Shown one piece after another: positions 56,314 to 64,000 of a stretch of 64,000 bases of DNA; positions within the stretch are counted from its first letter, which is position 1; each line of letters starts with the position of its first letter. The notes below the pieces were generated by a model, which saw only the letters and a program-made list of their open reading frames with translations, was not told the DNA's origin and ran no database searches. The stretch lies in the NCBI GenBank assembly GCA_964482225.1, contig CAYZWT010000007.1, positions 74,531-138,530 on the forward strand, written 5' to 3'. A program made the position numbers and the translations under genes. The stretch comes from UBA1429 sp964482225. GTDB taxonomy: Bacteria; Chloroflexota; Anaerolineae; UBA1429.

Positions 56314-56871
56314 CTACAATCCTGCCGTCTCTAGCCAGACCAACAGCAGGGTCAACAGGATCATGGCAGGGATCACGACCAGCCAATCGTTGACCTTGAG
56401 CCAGCGGGGCAGGGTCAGATCGCCGAAATCGCCCCAGCGCTGGATGCCGGCCCGCACGCGGGGGTACACCTGGGCGTAGAGGTCCGAACCCACGATGATG
56501 CCAGCCAGGCCACCCACCAGGGCATCCAGATAGCCATTGCCCACGGCCCCCGCCAGGGTGCCCGGGCAATAGCCCAGCACGGCAAAGCCCACGCCAAAGA
56601 TCAGCCCGCCAACAAGATTGATGCCCAGGGAGCCCGCCTTGGGCTGCAACTCTACCCAGCCCAGGCGCTTCATGGCATAGACGCCGGGCATGCCCACGAT
56701 CACGGCGGCGAGCATGATCTTGAGGACGGTGAAATCCTCCAGCAAGAGCTGGCCGATGATCACGTCATAGTTGGTAACGCCGCCCTTTTGCAGGAAAAAG
56801 CCAAAGGCGAGGCCAAAGACCAGCCCCAGGAGCAAATCGCGGCGCTTGCGCGTTGCGGTTCGAGTTGTCAT
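56314..56871 (-). CDS. YeeE/YedE-type transporter, second half
   Basis: 185 residues, about five membrane helices. It has KGGVTNYDVIIGQLLLEDF, the first repeat motif of YeeE with no cysteine, and GVGFAVLGYCPGTLAGAVG with C102, the second. Full-length YeeE thiosulfate transporters have about 350 residues in one chain; here the fold is divided between this gene and the 171-residue gene before it. GGGAGGGG lies before the ATG at 56871. The split resembles the PmpA/PmpB pairs. Thiosulfate is the expected substrate. Confidence 0.87.
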   Translation of the reverse strand: MTTRTATRKRRDLLLGLVFGLAFGFFLQKGGVTNYDVIIGQLLLEDFTVLKIMLAAVIVGMPGVYAMKRLGWVELQPKAGSLGINLVGGLIFGVGFAVLGYCPGTLAGAVGNGYLDALVGGLAGIIVGSDLYAQVYPRVRAGIQRWGDFGDLTLPRWLKVNDWLVVIPAMILLTLLLVWLETAGL

Positions 56872-56885
56872 CCTGCGCCCCTCCC

Positions 56886-57401
56886 CTAGATGCGGCCAAA
56901 GAGCAGAAACGCCGCCGCGATCCCGCCGACGAAAAAGCAGATGGCCGAGATCCAACTCGAGACGGCCAGTTGCAGCGTACCGCTGATGCCGTGGCCGCTG
57001 GTGCAGCCCCCGGCCCAGCGCGAGCCAAAGCCCATCAACACGCCGCCAATCGCGGCCACCAGCACCCGTGGCAGCGGCGCGTTGCCAAAGGCCGTTGCCC
57101 AACTGGCAGGCACCCACTGCCAGGCGAAATCGCCCGAGAGCTGGGCCGAGAGGAACGCGCCCAGGGCAACGCCGAGCACGAGCATCCACTGCCAATCCAC
57201 GCGGGTAGCGATGGTCCGATAATAGGGCTGCTGCTCCACCTTGTCGCCCTGGAACAAGCGGCGCAGCATGGCCCCCGTAGTGGCAAAGGAGGTAGAGCAG
57301 CCCAGAGGCTTTTTCGAGATCAGAAAGGTGAGCCAACTGAGGACGCCAATGGCGGCCCCGGCGGCATAGGGCGACCAGCGCACCTGTGTTAGCCAGTCCA
57401 T
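56886..57401 (-). CDS. YeeE/YedE-type transporter, first half
   Basis: 171 residues, about four to five membrane helices. The conserved cysteines are C35 (KKPLGCSTSFATTG) and C133 (RWAGGCTSGHGISG), the positions that bind thiosulfate sulfur in YeeE. AGGAGG is 7 bases before the ATG at 57401. The stop is 14 bases before the second half. It follows the CstB-like gene by 11 bases, so the thiosulfate transporter and the persulfide enzyme are made together. Confidence 0.88.
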   Translation of the reverse strand: MDWLTQVRWSPYAAGAAIGVLSWLTFLISKKPLGCSTSFATTGAMLRRLFQGDKVEQQPYYRTIATRVDWQWMLVLGVALGAFLSAQLSGDFAWQWVPASWATAFGNAPLPRVLVAAIGGVLMGFGSRWAGGCTSGHGISGTLQLAVSSWISAICFFVGGIAAAFLLFGRI

Positions 57402-57412
57402 GGTACAGCCTC

Positions 57413-58864
57413 CTACGATGAATGAGCGGAAAGCAACGTGGGATCGTAGAACACCAAGGTCTTGGGGCCATGGGGGTTGACGCACACCGAGCAGCGCTGG
57501 CTGTAACCCGCCGCGCTATAGCCGGTCATCCCCCCGGCCACATTGTAGACCTGCTCAAAGCCGTTCTGCTGCAAGATGCTGGCGGCCATGCCGGAGCGGT
57601 TGCCGGTGCTGCACACCAGATAGATCGGTTGACCGGGATCCAGTTCGGCGTGGCGCGTGCGCAGCTCTGGGCCGGGGATGTTGATCGCCCCCTGGATGTG
57701 GCGCTCGGCAAACTCGGCGGGCGCGCGCACATCCACCAGCGTCAGATGCTCGTCGCCGGTGACCCGCTCGTGCAGCTCGTGTACCGAGATCAGGCGCACC
57801 CGCGCGGTCGGCAGCCCCTCGGCAGCCCAGGCGCTTGGCCCGCCATCCAGATAGCCCACGGTGCGATCCAGCCCCACCCGCCGGAGCCAGACCCGAGCCT
57901 CTTCGGCCTGGGCCACATTGTCGGCTACCAACAGTATGTCTGCCTCGGGCGGCAGCACCCATCCGGCAAAGGTGGGCAGGTTGCCGGGGAAACCAATGTG
58001 CCACGAATCGGCGATGTGTTGGGCACAGAAGGCATCATAGCCGCGCAGATCCAGCGCCAGGGTCTGCCCTCTCGCCAGCCGCTCCTGGAAAGCCGACGGC
58101 GCCAGCAACGCCATCCCGGGCAACTGATCCACAAGCGGCGGTCCCTGGCGGTTGATCTCGCTGCACCGCGCAAAGTGGTCCGGCGCGGGCGGCATGTCGG
58201 TGGTGAGCGAGGCGATGAAAGCGTCGCGATCGGCGATCGAGAGCGCCGCATTGGCCCGCCGCTCATAGCCGATGGTGCTGGTCCACTTGGCCCCCATCGA
58301 GCGCCCGCAGAGCGAGCCCGCCCCGTGGGCGGGATAGACCTCGACGAAATCGGGCAGGCGCAGCAGCTTGGCGTGCAGGCTATGAAAGAGGGCCTCGGCC
58401 AGCTCTTGCGCCCGGCCAGGGAACAGATCCGGCCTGCCCACATCGCCTACAAAAAGGGTGTCGCCGCAAAAGACCCCCACAGGCTCCTGGCTACGGGTGG
58501 TATCCGTCACCAGATAGCTGACGTGCTCCGGCGTATGCCCCGGCGTCTCGATCACATCCAGCCGCAGGTGCTCGATCTGAATGATATCTCCCTCTGCCAG
58601 GGGCACATGCTCGAACAGGCACTGGGCGGAGGCCGGGGCATAGATGGCGGCGCCCGTGCGCTCGGCCAGCTCCAGATGGCCGGAGACAAAGTCGGCGTGC
58701 AAGTGGGTCTCGAGAATGTGGGTGATGCGCACGCCCTGGGCGCGGGCCGCCTCGATATACACCTGGACATCGCGACGCGGGTCTATGATGGCGCAGGTTT
58801 CGCTCCCGGCCAGTAGATAAGAGCTATGGGCGATCTTGGGGGTGAAAAAGTGCTGCAGCAGCAT
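57413..58864 (-). CDS. CstB-like persulfide dioxygenase with pseudo-rhodanese and rhodanese domains
   Basis: 483 residues in three domains. N-terminal metallo-beta-lactamase fold 1-245: ETHLHADFVSGH (52-63) with H54, H56 and D58, then GHTPEHVSYLV and GDTLFVGDVGRPDLF. A middle rhodanese fold (about 255-355) lacks the catalytic cysteine (ILLVADNVAQ). The last rhodanese (about 360-460) has C418 in LVCSTGNRSG. This MBL, pseudo-rhodanese, rhodanese order is that of Staphylococcus CstB, which turns persulfides and sulfite into thiosulfate. The C-terminus adds RCSVCVNPHGP. ATG 58864 has AGGAG close by. Transporter genes for thiosulfate follow. Confidence 0.9.
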   Translation of the reverse strand: MLLQHFFTPKIAHSSYLLAGSETCAIIDPRRDVQVYIEAARAQGVRITHILETHLHADFVSGHLELAERTGAAIYAPASAQCLFEHVPLAEGDIIQIEHLRLDVIETPGHTPEHVSYLVTDTTRSQEPVGVFCGDTLFVGDVGRPDLFPGRAQELAEALFHSLHAKLLRLPDFVEVYPAHGAGSLCGRSMGAKWTSTIGYERRANAALSIADRDAFIASLTTDMPPAPDHFARCSEINRQGPPLVDQLPGMALLAPSAFQERLARGQTLALDLRGYDAFCAQHIADSWHIGFPGNLPTFAGWVLPPEADILLVADNVAQAEEARVWLRRVGLDRTVGYLDGGPSAWAAEGLPTARVRLISVHELHERVTGDEHLTLVDVRAPAEFAERHIQGAINIPGPELRTRHAELDPGQPIYLVCSTGNRSGMAASILQQNGFEQVYNVAGGMTGYSAAGYSQRCSVCVNPHGPKTLVFYDPTLLSAHSS

Positions 58865-58907
58865 CAAGCTCCTCTCGAGGATGGGCTGGTAATCAACCTG
58901 TACCGAA

Positions 58908-58936
58908 AGTATAAATCAGATAGAACGGGTCTGCAA
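58908..58936 (-). promoter_or_regulatory. Predicted promoter of the sulfur operon
   Basis: On the minus strand TTGCAG (58931-58936), a 17-base spacer, TATACT (58908-58913). The start near 58901 leaves about 37 bases to the ATG at 58864. Confidence 0.5.
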
Positions 58937-58998
58937 AGGCCGAATGGCTGAGCCTAATCCCCCTTCGGTACGATTATCATTTGAGTTGACACGATCCC

Positions 58999-59176
58999 GT
59001 AACTGCTCAGATTTGTGGGGAGGCGTTCCTGACCGTCCAGGACGGCGATGCCCATATCCTGCAATCGGTGAGCACACAGAATCGGCTACAGAAGGCGGGC
59101 GAGACGCCCGCCCTCCAAGGTTCGCCGCCGCCATCCACAATGTGTTGGCCGCTTTCCCCCAATTCTGAGCTGATAC
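58999..59176. mobile_element. MITE-like element, copy C (178 bp)
   Basis: Ends GTAACTGCTCAG (58999-59010) and the complement of GTATCAGCTCAG (59165-59176). Internal parts match copy A: ATCCTGCAATCGGTGAGC, the hairpin GGCGGGCG-AGA-CGCCCGCC (59094-59112) and CATCCACAATGTGTTGGCC. Its last base touches the stop codon of the ThDP enzyme (59177-59179). No transposase. Confidence 0.75.
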
Positions 59177-60823
59177 CTAATCCGCCGGGCCGCCGCAGAC
59201 GATGGGCACCTGGATCAGCGTCGGCAGGCGGTTGGCCACCGCCTCGCAGATGGCCGCTTGCAGCGCCCCGGGGGTCTCGGCGCGCACGCCCCGCGCCCCC
59301 AGGGCTTGGGCCACCCCGGCGTAATCCGCCGGCCCCAGATCAGCCCCAAGCCGCCGCCCGCAACGCCGCTCCTGGCCGCTGGCGACGATGCCCCAGGCGC
59401 AGTCATCGGCCACCACGCACACAAAGGGCAGCCCCTGGCGCGCGGCGCTCTCGAACTCGACCAGCCCGAACCCGAGGGAGCCGTCGCCGCTGAGCAGCAC
59501 CACGGGGCGCTCGGGACAGGCCAAGCGCGCGGCCATAGCCCCCGGCACGCCCCACCCCACCACGCCGCTGGCCCCACAGGTGAGCCAATGGGTGGGATAG
59601 CGGCGGCTCGCCAGGCGCATATGGGCCCACTGGCCGATATTGCCGCCATCTATCAGCAACACCGGCTCGGGATGCATCTGCGCCAGGGCCGTCTCCAGCG
59701 CGGCCACCAGGTCGCCGCCGTTCATCGGGCCCTGGGGCGTGGCGCCCTCCTCCCACCAGCGCTGGTAAAAGGCGGCGTGCATCTCGCGGGCCTCGTCCAG
59801 CCAGCCGGTGTGGGGGGCCAGGTCGCCCGCCGCCCACATATCGCTCCAATGCTCCAGCACAGTGCCCGCATCGCCCAGGATGGCCACATCCGGCATGACC
59901 CCCTGGTAGAGGTGGCGGGCATCGGCCTGCACCCGAATCACTTTGACATCGGGACGCAGCGGGGGCGCATCCAGATAGCGCACGCGATAATCCACCGAGG
60001 CGCCCAACATCAGCACCAGGTCCGCCTGAACCAGCAGGTCCGGCTCGCCGCTGGCCGCGCCCACCACGCCCATGTAGGTCAGCCAGGGGGCATCCACCAC
60101 GCCTCGATCCCAAATGGGGGTCACGACGGGGGTGGCCGTCTGCCAGGCGAAATCGTGCAGCGCCTCACCGGCCTGGGCATAGAACGCGCAACTGCCCGCC
60201 ACGATGACGGGACGGCGCGCGTTGGCCAGCAGCGCCAGGGCATGGGCCATCTCGCCCGGATCGCCGGCGGCGCGGGCCGTGGCCACGCCCGCCAGGCGCC
60301 CCACCCGATGCAGGCTATCGGCGGGCAACTCGCCCTGCAGGGCGTCTATGCTGATGGTCAGGTGGACGGGGCCAGGCCGCCCTCCGCAGGCGGCGCCCAC
60401 GGCCTCGCGCAAGGCCACGGGGATGCGGGCCGCCTCGGTGACCAGCTCGGCGTGCTTGGTCACAGGGGTCGCCAGGGCCACCTGGTCCAGATCCTGAAAG
60501 CCGCCGCGCCCCAGGCCCTCGGAGGGGCTCGCCCCCGAGATGAGCAGCATGGGCGCGCCGTCATAGAACGCGTTGGTCACGCCGGCCAGGGCATTGACGT
60601 GGGCCACGCCGCTGCTGACGGCGCACACGCCCAGCCGGCCCGTGAGCCGGGCATAGGCATCGGCCATGTAGGCGGCGGCCTGCTCGTTGCGGGTATCCAC
60701 CACGCGCAGGCCGGCCTCATCCGCCGCCACCAGCAGCGGGTCGAGGCCGTTGCCGCAAAGGGCCGAGATAAAGGGGACTTGGATCCGTTGCAGCAGGGCA
60801 ACCAGGGCTTGCGCGCCGTTCAT
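59177..60823 (-). CDS. Thiamine-diphosphate-dependent enzyme, acetolactate-synthase-like
   Basis: 548 residues in the PYR, central and PP domain order. E47 (VVDTRNEQAAAYMADAYARL) is the catalytic glutamate that activates ThDP. The ThDP-Mg motif starts with GDGS (446-449); at its end stands VVADDCAWG (D473, D474) where most relatives have N or NN, so Mg binding may differ. AVSSGVAHVNALAGVTNAF and LISGASPSEG are typical of ALS/benzoylformate decarboxylase relatives. FAD-binding features are not obvious. A 2-keto-acid decarboxylase or carboligase is likely. AAGGAGGGAG precedes the ATG. MITE-like copy C abuts the stop. Confidence 0.86.
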   Translation of the reverse strand: MNGAQALVALLQRIQVPFISALCGNGLDPLLVAADEAGLRVVDTRNEQAAAYMADAYARLTGRLGVCAVSSGVAHVNALAGVTNAFYDGAPMLLISGASPSEGLGRGGFQDLDQVALATPVTKHAELVTEAARIPVALREAVGAACGGRPGPVHLTISIDALQGELPADSLHRVGRLAGVATARAAGDPGEMAHALALLANARRPVIVAGSCAFYAQAGEALHDFAWQTATPVVTPIWDRGVVDAPWLTYMGVVGAASGEPDLLVQADLVLMLGASVDYRVRYLDAPPLRPDVKVIRVQADARHLYQGVMPDVAILGDAGTVLEHWSDMWAAGDLAPHTGWLDEAREMHAAFYQRWWEEGATPQGPMNGGDLVAALETALAQMHPEPVLLIDGGNIGQWAHMRLASRRYPTHWLTCGASGVVGWGVPGAMAARLACPERPVVLLSGDGSLGFGLVEFESAARQGLPFVCVVADDCAWGIVASGQERRCGRRLGADLGPADYAGVAQALGARGVRAETPGALQAAICEAVANRLPTLIQVPIVCGGPAD

Positions 60824-60963
60824 GGGCTCCCTCCTTGGTGTGGGCCGCTCTTGTTCCGGGGTGATTGTAGGCGGGGGCCGAGGGCGCTGTCAACCGGTGC
60901 AGCAGAGCAAACGCCGTGGCCTGGATGAATGCCCGCCCGGGCAGAGGAACTATGCCTGTGACC

Positions 60964-61082
60964 GCCCTCACCCCCAGCGGAACTCGCCTCGGAGGCGGGT
61001 TCCGCCTTCCCCCTCTCCCGCACGTGCGGGAGAGGGGGCTTTATTGCTGTCTATTCGCATTTTCTCACTTGGGGGTGAGGGC
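60964..61082. mobile_element. Short TIR element of a second type (119 bp)
   Basis: Perfect 13-bp terminal inverted repeats GCCCTCACCCCCA (60964-60976) and its complement (61070-61082). Inside are the stem CGGAACTCGCCTC / GAGGCGGGTTCCG (60978-61004, one G-T pair) and a perfect 30-bp palindrome with half CCCCCTCTCCCGCAC (61009-61023). It has no coding capacity and does not share sequence with the 179-bp element. Confidence 0.65.
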
Positions 61083-61199
61083 TGCGAAGCCGCTCCGCGT
61101 GGCCTTGTGCTGAGAAGGACCCAGATGCAATCGCCCTAACCGGCGGAGCAGGGCTGTTGCCCTGGCCTGGGATGGGTGCCCGCCCAGGCAGGGATGCAA

Positions 61200-61226
61200 C
61201 AGGGGAGAGGCGCGGCCTCTCCCCTG
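61200..61226 (-). terminator. Hairpin after the GH2 gene
   Basis: CAGGGGAGAGGC (61200-61211), loop GCG, and the complement at 61215-61226: a perfect 12-bp stem 15 bases beyond the stop of the minus-strand GH2 gene. The T-rich side (CTTTTGC) is on the plus strand. Confidence 0.55.
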
Positions 61227-61240
61227 CTTTTGCGCCAACG

Positions 61241-63772
61241 CTAGAGAAAGTGGCGGTTACCCGTCTCGACAATGGCGGGCAGCTCGCGCTCCTGCGGCCA
61301 GGGGATGCCCCACGGGATGCCCGGCAGCAGGTCGAACAGGTCGTCGGCGATGCCGCTCTCGCCCTCGGGATCGAGGCAGACCGCCCAGACGAACACGTCG
61401 CTCTCGAACACGGCCAGCTCGCCCTGGCGCGATACGCGGATCTGGGGCTGGGCCCAGACGATCTCTTTGTAGGGCGCCATCAGCAGCCGGTTCTGGCGCA
61501 CGCAGCGCCCCTGTTGCCACAGGGTGGCATAGGCCGCCGCGTGCTGGTAGCCCAGGGCCTCCCACTCGGCCAGGGGCAGGGTGGCCAGCAATGTGCTGGC
61601 GTTGGGCGCCAGGGTCACCTGCTGCGACTCGCGGCGGGCCGCGCCGCCATCGAACCGCGCCCAGCCATAGACCGCCTCGCCCTCCCAGGGCGCCAGGGTG
61701 TCGTTGACGCCATAGATGCCCACCAGGTCGCCATCCAGGGCCGGGATGATCTGGATCGGGTCAAAGGCGCGGCGCACGGGGTGATAGGCCAGCTTGCGTC
61801 GCAGGTAATAGTCCACGATGGTCCAGCCGTGGGTGGCGGGCCAAGAGTCGTTGTACATCCAAAAGATGGCCGAGGCGGTGCTGAACATGCGCCGCCGAAA
61901 GTTGTTGGCGTATTCCACCAGGGCTTCGGCCTGCAACGCGCCGCTGAGGTAGGCATAATCCCGCATCGAGAGGGCGGCGGGGTCCAGGCCGAACCAGGTG
62001 CGGAACCATTGCTCGTTGATGGATTTACGCCCCGGCGCGTCGGCGGCCTGGGGGTTGGGCCCCGAGGCCAGCTCGTTGTCGTGATACTCCCAGCTCGGCG
62101 AGAGGTAGTAACGCTCATCGGCGGGCAGGAACTGCTCCAGGGTAGCGATGGACGAGGCCCCCAGGGCGCCCCCCTCGTTGGGAAAGCGGCTCACATCGCC
62201 TCGATAGGCCCAGAAATTCTCGCGGCTCTCGCCCAACGACACATGCCAGGGGTGCTGATCGCCCACGGTGGGGTCGTTGGGATAGAGGCTATCGGGCGAG
62301 TAGGGCGAGCTGGGCCAGTAGGGCCGCGAGGGGTCCTCGCGGCGCACGATACGCGGGATCTCCATGTGGTACAGGGCGTAATCCGGGTGGGCGCGCACCG
62401 TGTCGTACATCCAATCCCAGGCGCCCCACTCGATCTCGTTGTTGCCACACCAGACCGCCAGGCTGGGGTGCGGCGAGAGCTCGCGGGCCACGTGGGTGAT
62501 CTCGTCGCGCACGCTGCGCAGGAACGTCGGATCGCCCGAGGGGTATTGCGAGCAGGCAAAGATGAAATCGTGCCAGACCAGGAGGCCCGCCTCGTCGCAC
62601 AGGTCCAGCAGGTCATGATCCACATAGCGCCCGCCGCCCCAGATGCGCAACGTGTTGCAGTTGGCCTGCACCGCCTCGTCAATCAGGCGGCGGTAGCGCT
62701 CCTTGTCCACGTCGGCCATGAGCATGTCGGCGGGCACCCAGTTGCCGCCCTTGGCAAAGATCGGCTCCCCGTTGACCACCAGGATGAAATGCTCGCCGCC
62801 CTCGGGATGGGGGGAGCGATCAATGGCGATGGAGCGGATGCCGGTGCGGAGCTGGCGGCTATCCACCGTCGCGCCGCCCACCTCAAGCTGGCAGGCCACA
62901 TCGTAAAGGGGCTGCTCGCCGTGGGGCAGGGGCCACCAGAGGGCGGGCTCACGGATCTCGATGGCCAGGCTCTGGGTGGAGGCGCCGGGCGGCAGCGTGA
63001 CAGTGGCCTGGGCCGATGCGCTGCCGGGCCCGGAAACCTGCACCGCCAGGGTGGCTTCCAGAGGCGTGTCCTGTACATTCTCGGCGTGCACGCGCACGTG
63101 CAGGGTGGCCGTGCTGTGGTCCTCGGCCAGCTCGGGATAGAGGGTGACCTGGTCTATACGGGCGGTCTCGGCCCATTCCAGCGCCACAGGCCCCGAGATG
63201 CCCACGTTCACCAGGCGCGGGTTCCAGTCCCAGCCGAACTGGAACTGGGGCTTGCGCAGCCACATGCGCTTGTGCAGCAGGCTATCAGGGTGGCGCGGGT
63301 CATAATCGCCCGCCGTGCGCTCCGCCGCTGCGTACAGGCCCGCCTCGATGGCGACGCTGAGTTGGTTGTCGCCCTCGCGGAGATGCTCGGTGACGTCTAT
63401 GCGGCAAGGCGTGAAGGCGTTCTCGTGCGTGCCGACGAGCTCGCCATTGAGGCCGATACCCGCGATCAGGTCCAGCTCGGCAAAAACCAGCCAGACCCGT
63501 TTGGCGGCCAGGGCCTCGGGCGGCGCGGTGAACGTCCGGCGATAGATCCAGATCTGCTCCTCCACCCAGCGGGCCGCCAGGGCGTTGACGCCCACCCGGG
63601 GGTCCTGGATGCGCCCCAGGCGCATCAGGTCCAGGTGCACCTCGCCGGGCACCTGGGCATCGAAAAAGGGCCGCTCATCCACGTCGGGCACGCAATAGGT
63701 CGCGATCTCGCCGCGCCGCCCATCGGTGCCCTTGCATTTCCACGTTCCGTCCAGGCTCATCCTGCCGACCAT
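61241..63772 (-). CDS. Glycoside hydrolase family 2, beta-mannosidase-like
   Basis: 843 residues without a signal peptide, so probably cytoplasmic. Order: sugar-binding jelly roll (SLDGTWKCKG, QVPGEVHLDLMRLGRI, QIWIYRRTF), immunoglobulin-like domain, then the catalytic barrel with ILVVNGEPIFAKGGNWVPAD, CNTLRIWGGGRYVDHDLL and the acid/base glutamate in AVWCGNNEIEWG. The nucleophile is probably in SPSWEYHDNE. The FGWDWNPRL and KGGNWVPAD patterns are those of exo-beta-mannosidases. It would release mannose from short beta-mannosides. AAAGGAG lies 11 bases before the ATG at 63772; an ATG at 63760 is the alternative. Confidence 0.9.
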   Translation of the reverse strand: MVGRMSLDGTWKCKGTDGRRGEIATYCVPDVDERPFFDAQVPGEVHLDLMRLGRIQDPRVGVNALAARWVEEQIWIYRRTFTAPPEALAAKRVWLVFAELDLIAGIGLNGELVGTHENAFTPCRIDVTEHLREGDNQLSVAIEAGLYAAAERTAGDYDPRHPDSLLHKRMWLRKPQFQFGWDWNPRLVNVGISGPVALEWAETARIDQVTLYPELAEDHSTATLHVRVHAENVQDTPLEATLAVQVSGPGSASAQATVTLPPGASTQSLAIEIREPALWWPLPHGEQPLYDVACQLEVGGATVDSRQLRTGIRSIAIDRSPHPEGGEHFILVVNGEPIFAKGGNWVPADMLMADVDKERYRRLIDEAVQANCNTLRIWGGGRYVDHDLLDLCDEAGLLVWHDFIFACSQYPSGDPTFLRSVRDEITHVARELSPHPSLAVWCGNNEIEWGAWDWMYDTVRAHPDYALYHMEIPRIVRREDPSRPYWPSSPYSPDSLYPNDPTVGDQHPWHVSLGESRENFWAYRGDVSRFPNEGGALGASSIATLEQFLPADERYYLSPSWEYHDNELASGPNPQAADAPGRKSINEQWFRTWFGLDPAALSMRDYAYLSGALQAEALVEYANNFRRRMFSTASAIFWMYNDSWPATHGWTIVDYYLRRKLAYHPVRRAFDPIQIIPALDGDLVGIYGVNDTLAPWEGEAVYGWARFDGGAARRESQQVTLAPNASTLLATLPLAEWEALGYQHAAAYATLWQQGRCVRQNRLLMAPYKEIVWAQPQIRVSRQGELAVFESDVFVWAVCLDPEGESGIADDLFDLLPGIPWGIPWPQERELPAIVETGNRHFL

Positions 63773-63864
63773 GCTCACACGCTCCTTTCCCACCGTGGCC
63801 CCACAAGTCGTTGCGCTGATTATGGCCGCCGGAGCCAGGGGCGTCAACCAGCAGCAGTGTGGAG

Positions 63865-63883
63865 GGCGGGCGTCTCGCCCGCC
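63865..63883. repeat. Dispersed GGCGGGCG hairpin, solitary copy
   Basis: GGCGGGCG (63865-63872), loop TCT, CGCCCGCC (63876-63883), the inverse orientation of the copies at 21080 and 23345. It lies upstream of the GH2 gene. Confidence 0.75.
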
Positions 63884-63947
63884 TTTCGGACCTTTGGATA
63901 TCGGCGCTTGAGAAGCCGTGTTGCGCATGGTGAACCGACCAATGAGC

Positions 63948-64000
63948 GTATCAGTTCAGAATTGGGGGGAAAGAGGCCAACACGTTGGGGACGGCGGCAG
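63948..64000. mobile_element. MITE-like element, copy D (cut by the right edge)
   Basis: Begins with GTATCAGTTCAG (63948-63959), identical to the TIR of copy A, then AATTGGGGGGAAAGAGGCCA and ACACGTTGGGGACGGCGG as in copies A to C. The rest lies beyond the window. Confidence 0.65.

Larger units (their letters stand above)
58865..59176. other. Gene-free stretch with promoter and MITE-like copy C
   Basis: 312 bases. It holds the promoter of the sulfur operon (58908-58936) and MITE-like copy C (58999-59176). Between them no other signal is seen. Confidence 0.6.
60824..61240. other. Gene-free stretch with a second TIR element and flanking direct repeats
   Basis: 417 bases. It holds a 119-bp TIR element (60964-61082), an imperfect 56-bp direct repeat on either side of it (60893-60948 and 61139-61194; both contain ACCGG, GTGGCCTGG or CTGGCCTGG, and GCCCGCCC), and a terminator hairpin (61200-61226). 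Confidence 0.6.

Noticed and set aside
58999..59176. A full insertion sequence
   Set aside because: 178 bp is too short for a transposase, and no frame with a DDE or HUH motif exists here or near the other copies.

Overview
The window reads as one contig of a high-GC bacterial chromosome. I see no rRNA, tRNA, CRISPR array, phage or plasmid gene. The style points to Chloroflexota, probably an Anaerolineae/Caldilineae-like lineage. The evidence is many Gfo/Idh/MocA oxidoreductases and TIM-barrel sugar isomerases, Thr/Pro-rich stalks on lipoproteins and on a membrane kinase, many dispersed GGCGGGCG-AGA-CGCCCGCC hairpins, and near-consensus sigma70-type promoters. This is inference from gene style; there is no phylogenetic marker alignment behind it.

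Layout. 1-1957 (minus): a sugar isomerase cut by the window edge and an enolase-superfamily sugar-acid dehydratase. 2250-7225 (minus): a complete phosphate operon pstS-pstC-pstA-pstB2-pstB1-phoU with two different ATPases. 7434-12674 (plus): three Gfo/Idh/MocA oxidoreductases and two sister IolE-like isomerases, faced by a DUF89 phosphatase (minus, to 13905). 14264-19917: mutS2 and uvrC flank a lower-GC TPR gene of unknown function. 20070-28230 (minus): RraA-like aldolase, a bifunctional homocysteine methyltransferase/methylene-THF reductase, two lipoproteins and an ABC-F protein. 28412-31141: nitroreductase, ThuA-like, Yip1-like and PH-domain proteins. 31159-33863 (minus): cysteine-desulfurase-like enzyme, TusA/YedF-like protein and YedE transporter behind a leader with a 12-codon ORF. 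34011-34470: an RRM protein whose leader carries an intrinsic terminator. 34753-41319: PPK2 kinase, four glycosyltransferases, RmlD and a second nitroreductase. 41316-45481: a fused nucleotidyltransferase, a DUF433/DUF5615 toxin-antitoxin pair and a Ser/Thr kinase. 45762-53769: xseB, xseA, an Fpg-like protein, an amidohydrolase, a BaiN-like flavoprotein and two MFS transporters. 53804-58864 (minus): a sulfur locus with a CstB-like persulfide dioxygenase/rhodanese, a YeeE transporter split into two genes, an SLC13/RCK permease and an ICMT-like membrane protein. 59177-63772 (minus): a ThDP enzyme and a GH2 beta-mannosidase-like enzyme.

How it works together. Phosphate uptake (Pst/PhoU) plus PPK2 suggests phosphate and polyphosphate handling. 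The oxidoreductase/isomerase cluster, the dehydratase, RraA and GH2 suggest catabolism of uncommon sugars, but no sugar transporter or regulator is present. Two separate sulfur/selenium modules occur (31-34 kb and 54-59 kb).

Most unusual points. (1) The sequence changes in the two PstB proteins fall in the same composite nucleotide site, which predicts an asymmetric heterodimeric Pst ATPase. (2) A roughly 156-179 bp transposase-less element with 12-bp terminal inverted repeats is present in three complete copies and one copy cut by the right edge. (3) The yedE leader has a strong promoter and ribosome site, a 12-codon ORF ending in UGA, and competing hairpins. (4) The RRM gene has a terminator inside its leader. 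(5) The sulfur locus combines a CstB-like enzyme with a split YeeE.
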